A stretch of 47,096 nucleotides of DNA from a virus, in IMG/VR virus record IMGVR_UViG_3300044858_002674, positions 1 through 47,096 of that record; one strand, 5' to 3'. This document shows positions 9,101-16,389 of the stretch, piece by piece. The position numbers and the translations under genes were made by a program. Under the pieces are notes generated by a model that saw nothing but the letters and a program-made list of their open reading frames with translations, was not told where the DNA came from and ran no database searches. Within the stretch, counting starts at the first letter, position 1, and each line of letters begins with the position of its first letter.

Positions 9101-11610
9101 TAGCTTCTGCAGAATATAAAACTGAAGCAAGAAAAGTAGCTATTGATAACGCAGCTAAGCAGACTAATATAAAAGCGCTACAAGAACAGAGAAGAGTAGA
9201 TACAGAAAACCTGAGAGGTATATTGGGTCCCTTAGCTAATTTTGCTAATAGCGCTCAATTAAAGGACCAAGCATATAGTAAGCTGACTAATCCTACTACT
9301 CAAGAAGATAAACGCGGAAATATTGCTGCTGCTTTAGGAAGACTTGCTGGTGTAGAAGGTGCCATATCTATAGCTCAAGCAGATATTAAAGTAAATACAC
9401 TAAGCTTACCTTCTAGGTTACAAACTAGACTCGACCCAAAACTAAAAACTATTAATGATGATCTAAATGCTGAAGTCTCTAGAACAGATATAGAAACAAC
9501 AGGTAAATCAATAAAGTTAGAGACAGAATTCGCCGGTTTGGTAGGAGTTGGCTCAGAAGTAACTGATTCTTTATACGCATACAAAGTAGCCTTAGGTGCA
9601 AATGAGGCAGAAGCAGCTAAGCTGAAAATTACAACCAGTGCACTAGAACTTTCCCTTAAGGCCCTTAATGACGAAATTAAAGCAGATAAAAAAGCTGGCA
9701 ATCTGAAAGAAGGTAGTGATGAAAGAAGGGCTGCTGACAAAGCTGTAGGAGAGGCAGAAGATAAGTTAAAAGCCTCACAACAAGCAAAAGAGAAAACTAC
9801 TTTAGAACGTGCCAAATTAGATAGAGAATTTGAATTAGAGGAAAATCTTAAGAAACTAAAAGAAACAAATATACTAAAAATTAGATCTAGTGAAATAGAT
9901 GAAATTTCTGGTAGAACATCTAGTGAAGCAAATAGTATATTACAAATCAGATTAGCATTAGAAGAAGATATTTATAAAGCCCAAGAGCAGGCTTTTGCAA
10001 CTCAAAATGCAACACTACTATTAGAAATAGCTAAAAAAGAAGCTGCTGCTGAACATAACATAGCTGTTATTAAGCTGAATCAAGAACTAAGGATTCAATC
10101 AGAAACTCTTGAAAGAATTGATAGCCTATTTGGCTCTAATAAAGCATCTACAGGTCTACTTAATGCAGATCAGATTAATACTATAAACCAAGCATATACT
10201 GAAATTTTAGCTAAACAGCAACAAATTTCACAGGACAAAATTGATAGAGAATTAACTGGTAATGAAAAAATTATTGCTCAAGAAGCTCTAAGAGTAGAAT
10301 ACCTAGAAAAAGCACTTGCTCTAAAAGAAAAAACTTTAGAAGCCAAAGAAAAAGCTACACTACCTTATCAGTTAGATAAAGATTTATTAGCAGAGAGATT
10401 TGAATTAGATGCTAAGAAATTTAGAGATACACTCGACTCTTATAATAAAACCGTAGTAAATGCATCTTATAAAGCTGTTGATACTTTTGTTGATGGCATA
10501 GGTAATGCAGTTAAAAACTTAGACTTCAACCTAAAAAATATTATTAGAGATACAATCTTCGCTTTTGATGATATGATGATGGAGTATGCAGGTAATCAAC
10601 TTAAAGCTATGATGAAAGATGCTATAGCGGGTATGTTCGGTAAGCCTGATATGTTTAAATCACCAGCAGAAATTGCAGCGGCTAAAGCTACTGCTGAAGC
10701 TAAAGCTATTGCTCAAAAACAATCAGCCGATATTAGTACTTTAAAAGATGAGGCAGTAAATAAACATACTACCTTATTTGATAAGATGGTAAATTTATTA
10801 CAAAGAATAGCGGATGCTATTAGTGGTAATAAAGCTCAACCAAATACTAATGCGTTAGCTGGTATTGGAGAGGGAGCTCTTCAGCAGTTAGACTACAAAT
10901 TTAGTGAACAAGGAGCTATGCTAGCGTCACAGACAGCTGGATTTACCCCTTCAGAGCTATTTGCTGCCGGCGGAACTCAAGCTGATATTATAGCAGCTCA
11001 AAATGCAGAGTTCGATACTTTAGCATCAGTAAGCTCAACTTTTTCTGATAGTACAGAAAACTTTACTACAGGCACCCTTAGTATTACTGAAGCATTTGGT
11101 GGCCACATGGATAGTTTTGGTGGCTATATGGATAGTTTCAGAGATACTACACAGCTTATAGGGCAGAACTTAGACTCTTTCACACAATCTTTATTTTCTA
11201 GTAGTGGTGGAGGTAGTGGTGGTGGTGGATTACTTGGTGGACTTGGTAGCTTATTTGGCATGGGTGGTGGTACTACATCAGCATCAATGTTTGCTAGTCA
11301 AGAAGCTGGATTTTCAGCAGCAGATTTAGCTAGCTGGGGTGGCTCTATGATGGGATTCGCAAATGGAGGCGCTTTTGATGTTGGTGGTCAAGGTGGGACA
11401 GATTCTAAACTTGTACAGTTTATGGCTACACCAGGAGAACAAGTAATTGTTAAAACTCCAGAACAACAAAAAGAAGCAACTACTGGTGCTACTACAGTTC
11501 ACGTAGTTAATCACTTCACTATAAATGGCCCAACTTCTAGGGAAAGTCAGCAACAAATTAGCAGTAAGGTTGGTGCTTCTATTCAAAGAGCTATGGCAAG
11601 GAATAATTAA
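6133..11610 (+). CDS. Tail tape measure protein
   Basis: At 1825 residues this is the largest protein in the window. The N-terminus has the common VTVEVTDNGTLKQVTASADK start. Hydrophobic segments lie near residues 95-115, 295-325 and 585-620 (for example LLGTFAIWAAVFTVLIPLLG). They are separated by long Ala/Lys/Glu-rich coiled-coil regions from about 340 to 560 and 640 to 1500. The C-terminus carries a Gly-rich run and the typical tape measure ending (FANGGAFDVGGQGGTDS, ATPGEQVIV). It sets tail length and is ejected during infection. By the usual rule of ~0.15 nm per residue, a tail near 270 nm is inferred. No lysozyme or peptidase motif was recognised inside it. Confidence 0.92.
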   Translation: MSNTRKVTVEVTDNGTLKQVTASADKLNSSLDKVAQPRKVVQQPRAASAALSASGATASVPTSEGITRGTAGSQSRGDARDFGRQAQGLGGLVHLYATFAANIYAVTAAFNAMSKAADFTNMQKAADILSLKVGVSINGLAKDMQGLTDGAISMADALSSASLATSAGLNTKQIKELTTVAKGASIALGRDLTDAMTRVFRGTIKIEPELLDELGLMVKVDDANKNYAKSLNKTVSSLTDYERRQAFVNAVTEQGIRKYKELADESANPFSKLAASLKDISTDVLTTINSVLGPLVSILSQSPTALLLGMTAIVGLLLKQAIPAVGNMQAAWEATDKAAQESLTKQRKALEDQKSAVLALNEAKVKAAQQKFVETRDTAIQGLESSGIKKSKLKGIDDAAKLGNFIGLSEEQIKAQTEIVRKELEKARGTIVREIAKTQDILDRQGKKSGKTFLNAQAELGRLNSQLAAIKNFEEKGLQSISGAASAQALVQKNLMTTDTEITSLTQKIGKFEQMGQRLAVIRGAVQATEAGGFRLGFTDLFDSIKKGTGTFDEFGNVVEGTGRKFSTLEKINMGLKGSFQVLTVGISRLLGTFAIWAAVFTVLIPLLGVLANALGLTSDAMAKLDEATEKLNTTNKLFLDIQEKLGKTGSLSEQYDLQGASATALANSIGEVIEQQQKLDSLREKGAFLDNVEGGFDRFFGLGAFDKESELSTVKVYEDLVKKGLIDKGSVGIDNMYAKPGSKAGAYKMTSVGLTTESYNKASSQEQSRAVELARREIAAMDPAVKKSFIEFGESTIAMKNNLKDLDTISSEHLLTLQNQSKHLKALNSLSASTSNLFKQLSSPSGGLANISEYLDGITDQFQEMAQIRLDPKLESFKQGLNTNEAEVNKRYDDNVRKAMGDKDLISKAEDTRTQELKEGSAKAAEAAGYKNLKEANISIAKYSVAAAESLANLASAAANASVAQAALAASLKKTQFLAGLSSRSSGILASAEYKTEARKVAIDNAAKQTNIKALQEQRRVDTENLRGILGPLANFANSAQLKDQAYSKLTNPTTQEDKRGNIAAALGRLAGVEGAISIAQADIKVNTLSLPSRLQTRLDPKLKTINDDLNAEVSRTDIETTGKSIKLETEFAGLVGVGSEVTDSLYAYKVALGANEAEAAKLKITTSALELSLKALNDEIKADKKAGNLKEGSDERRAADKAVGEAEDKLKASQQAKEKTTLERAKLDREFELEENLKKLKETNILKIRSSEIDEISGRTSSEANSILQIRLALEEDIYKAQEQAFATQNATLLLEIAKKEAAAEHNIAVIKLNQELRIQSETLERIDSLFGSNKASTGLLNADQINTINQAYTEILAKQQQISQDKIDRELTGNEKIIAQEALRVEYLEKALALKEKTLEAKEKATLPYQLDKDLLAERFELDAKKFRDTLDSYNKTVVNASYKAVDTFVDGIGNAVKNLDFNLKNIIRDTIFAFDDMMMEYAGNQLKAMMKDAIAGMFGKPDMFKSPAEIAAAKATAEAKAIAQKQSADISTLKDEAVNKHTTLFDKMVNLLQRIADAISGNKAQPNTNALAGIGEGALQQLDYKFSEQGAMLASQTAGFTPSELFAAGGTQADIIAAQNAEFDTLASVSSTFSDSTENFTTGTLSITEAFGGHMDSFGGYMDSFRDTTQLIGQNLDSFTQSLFSSSGGGSGGGGLLGGLGSLFGMGGGTTSASMFASQEAGFSAADLASWGGSMMGFANGGAFDVGGQGGTDSKLVQFMATPGEQVIVKTPEQQKEATTGATTVHVVNHFTINGPTSRESQQQISSKVGASIQRAMARNN

Positions 11611-11612
11611 AA

Positions 11613-12536
11613 ATGACAGCGTTTATAGAAGATGCACGTTTTCCTACTAATATATCTAAGGGGGCCCTTGGTGGCCCTCAGTTTAGTACGGATATAGTAA
11701 GTACAGCCTCTGGCTTTGAGAAAAGAAATATTAATTGGGCTAAGTCAAAAGCTAAGTACGAGGTGTCTCATGCAGTTAGAACAGAGGCTGAGTACGCTCA
11801 GCTTCTAGCTTTCTTTAATATAGCTAGAGGGCGCGCAAATGGTTTTAGGTTTAAAGATTGGATGGACTATAAGGTATCAAGTACAGAAGGTAGAGTAACT
11901 GGGGCTTTAGAGGCCTTAGATGGGTCTCTAAACTCTTTACAGGATGGTTATAAGTATTATCAACTTGCTAAACTATATAAATTTGGTATTGTTACTTCTG
12001 ACTACTATTTAAGAAACATACGTAAACCTATAAGTACTATAACAGTAAGTAGAAATGGTACTCCAATTGCTATACATGGTAGTACTGCTGGTTTAATAAA
12101 TAATATTAATTATGCAACTGGTGTAGTCACTTTCAATCTTAGTAATAGTTTTGTACTTCAAAATAATACTATTACTAAAGGAGCTACAACAAAAGTATAT
12201 CTACAAGGAAATCAAGTCAGTACATTACCAATAGGTTCTAAACTATACTTTGAATCTGATGTAAATATACCTGAATTAAAAGATACACGACATGTAGTTA
12301 GTGGAGTTTCATATACAACATATACTGAAGTTACATTAAGTACTAATAGTACTAATTATACCGGCACTACTATTAGCGGTAGTTTAAGTAAATATCAACA
12401 AGGTAATGAAATACTTACCTGGACTGGTGAATATGATATACCATGCAGGTTCGATATAGATTCAATGGAAGGATCATTAGATACTCACATATCTAGTTCC
12501 TGGTCAAATATCCCAATTGTGGAGTTAAGAGTATGA
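11613..12536 (+). CDS. Distal tail / baseplate protein, DUF2460 (GTA gp12-like)
   Basis: This is a 307-residue protein. The start (DARFPTNISKGALGGPQF), the segment EYAQLLAFFNIARGRANGFRF followed by KDW, and YLRNIRKPISTITVSRNG are hallmarks of DUF2460. This is the baseplate family of gene transfer agents and lambda-like phages of Alphaproteobacteria. The C-terminal YDIPCRFDIDSM is also typical. Residues ~178-258 are an extra beta-rich insert (LPIGSKLYFESD, VTLSTNST) between the usual 'TGVVTF' and 'DIPCRFD' segments. Family members are usually near 200-210 residues, so the insert explains the extra length. The gene overlaps the DUF2163 gene by four bases. Confidence 0.85.
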   Translation: MTAFIEDARFPTNISKGALGGPQFSTDIVSTASGFEKRNINWAKSKAKYEVSHAVRTEAEYAQLLAFFNIARGRANGFRFKDWMDYKVSSTEGRVTGALEALDGSLNSLQDGYKYYQLAKLYKFGIVTSDYYLRNIRKPISTITVSRNGTPIAIHGSTAGLINNINYATGVVTFNLSNSFVLQNNTITKGATTKVYLQGNQVSTLPIGSKLYFESDVNIPELKDTRHVVSGVSYTTYTEVTLSTNSTNYTGTTISGSLSKYQQGNEILTWTGEYDIPCRFDIDSMEGSLDTHISSSWSNIPIVELRV

Positions 12537-14119
12537 AAACTATACCAGTAGCAATGGATACTCACCTATTAGGTGATGTAACCACTTTAGCATGGTGCTG
12601 GAAAGCAACTAGAAAAGATGGTCAAGTATTTGGATTTACAACTCACGATGTAAATTTAATTATAGACGGAGTAGTTTACTATGCTGAAACTGGATTAAAT
12701 GCTACAAATGCTCAAGCAAAAATAGGTACAAGTGTTGATAACTTAGAAGTAGCTGGTATGTTAGATTCTAGTACTATTACTGAGCAAGATTTAAGATCAG
12801 GCATGTGGGACTTATGTAATATAGAAGTATTCATAGTAAATTGGAAAGATGTTACTCAGAAATTAATTATACAGGCCGGAACACTAGGCGATGTAACAAT
12901 TAAGAAACAGCAGTTCATCGCTGAGATGCGTAGTTTATCACAATTTCTACAGAATACTATAGGTAGAATTATGACTAAGAGGTGCGATGCTAGCTTTGGA
13001 GACTCTAGATGCAAGATGCCACTAGCTACATATACACGTACTTCTTCAGTTTCTGGTATAGTTGATTATACTACCATTAATACCCCGGACAACTTAAGTA
13101 TTAGCGGGTCAATAACAGATTCCACATTTACTAATGCTATTTTAGCTATGCCTATGGATGGTGTAGATAACGGCACTTCTTTTACAGATAATATAGGAAA
13201 GATTATTACTAGAACCGGTACTGCTATAGTTACTAAAACTAGTAATAAAGTATTTGGTACAGCAGCAGCTTATAACCCAGGTAATGTTACTGGTAGTTAT
13301 TTAAGTGCGGCTGCTTCTACTGATTTTATACTACATCCTAGTGACTTTACTATAGAATTTTGGTTAAATCCATTGAGTAATCCACCTGTAGCAGGTGCAT
13401 TACTTTGTGCTGGCGGCGGGGCTGTAGCTTGGAATTCTACTACGGGTATTCATTGGTATGTACAAACTTTACCCGGAAATTTATTACAGTTTTATTGGTA
13501 TGATGGTAGTGTTGGTACATACTCAGTAGCTACACCTATTACGCTAAATACTTTTCAACATATAGCTATAGAGAGCTATCTAGGGACTACTACAATATAT
13601 TTAAATGGTATAGCACAACAATCTAATACTAATCCTATGCCAATTATACCAAGTACTACGCCTTCTTTACATATATTTAGTATTCCAGGCGAAAATGCGG
13701 CCAACTATATGCCAAATTGCTATTTAGACGAACTCAGAATTACGAAGGGAGTAGCAAGATATCAAGGTCAGTTTATACCCAAGTACTACCCCTACACTCA
13801 GTCTACCAACACAGTACCCCAAATTATAGCGAATGGAAAATTGACCTGGGCTTCAGGATTAAATAGGGGGGCTAGTATGGAAGTTAAATCTGTTGGTAGT
13901 TCCACTATATCACTAGCTTTGCCAATGGCTAATGATGTATCAATAGGAGATACTTTTACTATAAGTTCAGGTTGTGATAAAAACTTTGATAGTCCTGCTG
14001 GATGTAGCAGTTTCATATTATCTCCAGGTAATGCTACCACAGGAAATCAGATAAATTTCAGGGGTTATCCACATATACCAGGTATGGACAAAGTAATGGA
14101 GTATCCAAATGCAAAATAA
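12533..14119 (+). CDS. Tail tip protein, DUF2163 with inserted LamG-like domain
   Basis: This is a 528-residue protein. Residues 1-165 match the DUF2163 N-terminal half (FGFTTHDVNLIIDGVVYYAE, DLRSGMWDL, then RCDASFGDSRCKMPL). Residues ~425-528 match its C-terminal half (SGLNRGASMEVKS, SGCDKNFDSPAGCSSF, NFRGYPHIPGMDKV). The two halves are normally close together (family length ~290 residues). Here they are separated by a ~220-residue concanavalin/LamG-like domain (residues ~201-423: AILAMPMDGVDNGTSF, FTIEFWLNP, LDELRITKGVARY). LamG folds often bind glycans, so a surface-binding role of the insert is inferred. The protein belongs to the hub/baseplate complex with its neighbours. Confidence 0.85.
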   Translation: MKTIPVAMDTHLLGDVTTLAWCWKATRKDGQVFGFTTHDVNLIIDGVVYYAETGLNATNAQAKIGTSVDNLEVAGMLDSSTITEQDLRSGMWDLCNIEVFIVNWKDVTQKLIIQAGTLGDVTIKKQQFIAEMRSLSQFLQNTIGRIMTKRCDASFGDSRCKMPLATYTRTSSVSGIVDYTTINTPDNLSISGSITDSTFTNAILAMPMDGVDNGTSFTDNIGKIITRTGTAIVTKTSNKVFGTAAAYNPGNVTGSYLSAAASTDFILHPSDFTIEFWLNPLSNPPVAGALLCAGGGAVAWNSTTGIHWYVQTLPGNLLQFYWYDGSVGTYSVATPITLNTFQHIAIESYLGTTTIYLNGIAQQSNTNPMPIIPSTTPSLHIFSIPGENAANYMPNCYLDELRITKGVARYQGQFIPKYYPYTQSTNTVPQIIANGKLTWASGLNRGASMEVKSVGSSTISLALPMANDVSIGDTFTISSGCDKNFDSPAGCSSFILSPGNATTGNQINFRGYPHIPGMDKVMEYPNAK

Positions 14120-14501
14120 TCTAGTAGAAATAGCTAGAGGATGGTTAGGAGTTCCGTTTAGACACCAAGGTAGAAATCGCTTAGGAGTAGACTGTGGTGG
14201 TCTACTAATTTGTGTTGGTGAAGAAGCAGGAATGCAAATTATACACCCTGGTGCTTATAGTATGAGCCCAGACCCCAAATTGATAGAAGAGACACTATTA
14301 TTGCATTGTACTAAGATACCTAATAGTGAAAGGCAATCTGGTGACGTATTATGGTTTTCTTTTGCTGGCGAGCCTAGGCATGTAGGGCTGTGCTCAGATA
14401 TAGGTGTAATTCATGCGTGGGCTAAACCAAATAAAGTAGTAGAACATAGACTAGATGATATATGGCTTAGTAGACTAGTTGGAACTTATAGGATAAAGTA
14501 A
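14109..14501 (+). CDS. NlpC/P60-family tail peptidase
   Basis: This 130-residue protein has the NlpC/P60 layout: RGWLGVPFRHQGRNRLGVDC contains the catalytic Cys in VDCGG. The catalytic His lies in PRHVGLC, and an HAW strand follows. It corresponds to GTA gp14 and to lambda gpK-like tail peptidases, thought to cleave peptidoglycan locally as the tail penetrates the envelope. The gene overlaps the DUF2163 gene by 11 bases and ends four bases before the first hub gene, the standard order of this tail module. Both key residues are present, so the enzyme is probably active. Confidence 0.88.
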   Translation: MQNNLVEIARGWLGVPFRHQGRNRLGVDCGGLLICVGEEAGMQIIHPGAYSMSPDPKLIEETLLLHCTKIPNSERQSGDVLWFSFAGEPRHVGLCSDIGVIHAWAKPNKVVEHRLDDIWLSRLVGTYRIK

Positions 14502-14505
14502 AACT

Positions 14506-16389
14506 ATGGCACAAATAGTATTGGTAGCAGCTGCAGAGGCTTTTGCAGTTTCAGCAGGTCTTGGTTACTTAGCCACTACAGCTTTAACAGTTGCTGCTAC
14601 GTATGTTGGTAGCGCAGTAGATAGAATGCTGTTCGGTAGTAAAGTAAACGTACAAGGCCCTAGACTACAAGATTTAAGTCTGCAAACTAGCACTGAAGGT
14701 GCTAATTTACCAATAGTATATGGCACAATAAGAATAGCAGGTAATGTTATCTGGAGTACTGGATTAACAGAAACTTCAACTACTGAGAGTATTGGAGGCG
14801 GAGGTAGCGGTGGTGGAGGGGGTAGTAGTTCTACTACGTATAGTTATAGTACTGATTGTGCTGTAGCCTTATGTGAAGGTACTATAACTGGAGTACGTAG
14901 AATATGGGCAGATACTAAACTTATATATGATGTTGGTAGTAGTGCTACATTAGAAACTCTACAGGCTAGTGCCGTAAATAATATTCGATTTTATACTGGT
15001 TCGGAAACACAACTCTGCGATCCTTTAATTCAAGCAGTTGAGGGTACTGATTTAGCATACAGGGGTACTGCATATGTAGTATTTGAAGACTTTCAATTAG
15101 CTAACTATGGTAATCGTCTACCTAACTTTAGTTTTGAGGTTGTTAAGAATGGTACTACTAGTTATAAATCTAGTAAAAGACACAATACAGCCAATAGTAT
15201 TACGTTTAGTAATAAGTCTACAATGACTAAAATTGATGAATATAATAATATGCATATAGTAGTACTAGGTACTAATAATTATTACTATTACTACTTACTC
15301 GGTACTAATGATAGTCAGATTAAGCTGCAAAAATCATTTATAAATAATGGTGTAGCACCACCCGCTAATTTTCCCTTAACTCAAAAGTCTTACAGTAGTA
15401 CGCCAGGAATATTTTATCATCCAGGATGGAATAGCTCAGTGCTAGCTTTTTCTAGTACAGATGAGAGTCCAGTAAGAGCAATATATCTACCTAACGAGAA
15501 TAACTGGTATACTCGTATTACTGGAGTATGCGAAAAAAACGGTATAATATACATTATAGGTAAAAGCACCACAAGTGGTAATTCTCCCCAGTATCTAAGA
15601 GTATACGTAGGTACATTAGGTACTTATACTACGTCTTATACGGATGTCAATACTATAATTACTGCTAGTAATCTAAATACTATGCCACAAACAATTAGTA
15701 GTAGTAACTATGGAGACATAATTGATGTATATGATGAAGGTATTATATGTTTTAATACTACAAATAATACTGTATATCGCTTTGATAGTAATAACATATA
15801 TGTAGATTCTATCAGTCTTAGTCCTTATGTAAATGGTGCTAATCCAATATTAATAGGGTTCGATTCATATTATTCTGCTATATATATACCAGGTACAGGA
15901 GACAGAATAAAAAGATTAGACTTTAAAAATCCATATTCTATCGTTGATCAAGCAGTATCTGCGCCATTACCTTCTTATTTTGTATTAAATAACACTCTTA
16001 TAGTACCATCCCTAATATTTAAGGATGATATATATTATGTTTATTATATAGGTAGTAATGACTCAAATTCAGGTAATACCGCAACTTTTAGTACCATACC
16101 TTTAGTAGCCACAAGTAGTCCTACGCTAAAATCGGTAGTTGATGATATTGTTACCAAAACTCCAATATCAGCAAGTAAAATTAACTTCGCCGCTCTTAGT
16201 GGTGATACACTTAGAGGCTACGCTAGTAGAACATCTACAAATGCTGCTGGTATGTTAGAGTCACTTATTACAGGGTATAATTTTGATTTAGTAGAAGAAA
16301 ATGGTACTCTAATGGCTAAAAAGCGTGGTACTAGTACATCCTCAAGAAGTATAAATAGTAATGATTTAGGAGCTACAATAGATGGCTAG
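14506..16389 (+). CDS. Tail tip hub paralogue 1 (gp15/J-like, C-terminal half missing)
   Basis: This is a 627-residue protein. Residues 1-222 are the N-terminal module of gp15/J-type tail tip proteins: an Ala-rich hydrophobic start, QGPRLQDLSLQTSTEGANLP, VYGTIRIAGNVIWSTGL and a Gly-rich linker. Then come SYSTDCAVALCEGTITG, RRIWADTKLIYD and PNFSFEVVKNG. Residues ~223-535 are a repeated beta pattern like a propeller (IIYIIGK, GIICFNTTNNTVYRF, AIYIPGTGDRIKRLD). The last ~90 residues (SSPTLKSVVDDIVTKT, then YNFDLVEENGTLMAKK) form a module shared with the next two genes. The canonical C-terminal half is absent. The stop overlaps the start of paralogue 2, so the two are likely coupled. Confidence 0.82.
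   Translation: MAQIVLVAAAEAFAVSAGLGYLATTALTVAATYVGSAVDRMLFGSKVNVQGPRLQDLSLQTSTEGANLPIVYGTIRIAGNVIWSTGLTETSTTESIGGGGSGGGGGSSSTTYSYSTDCAVALCEGTITGVRRIWADTKLIYDVGSSATLETLQASAVNNIRFYTGSETQLCDPLIQAVEGTDLAYRGTAYVVFEDFQLANYGNRLPNFSFEVVKNGTTSYKSSKRHNTANSITFSNKSTMTKIDEYNNMHIVVLGTNNYYYYYLLGTNDSQIKLQKSFINNGVAPPANFPLTQKSYSSTPGIFYHPGWNSSVLAFSSTDESPVRAIYLPNENNWYTRITGVCEKNGIIYIIGKSTTSGNSPQYLRVYVGTLGTYTTSYTDVNTIITASNLNTMPQTISSSNYGDIIDVYDEGIICFNTTNNTVYRFDSNNIYVDSISLSPYVNGANPILIGFDSYYSAIYIPGTGDRIKRLDFKNPYSIVDQAVSAPLPSYFVLNNTLIVPSLIFKDDIYYVYYIGSNDSNSGNTATFSTIPLVATSSPTLKSVVDDIVTKTPISASKINFAALSGDTLRGYASRTSTNAAGMLESLITGYNFDLVEENGTLMAKKRGTSTSSRSINSNDLGATIDG

Noticed and set aside
11326-11586. Open frame on the - strand opposite the end of the tape measure gene
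   Set aside because: It lies fully opposite a well-supported gene, shows no family features and no ribosome site; other long antisense frames opposite the tail and replication genes were dropped for the same reason.
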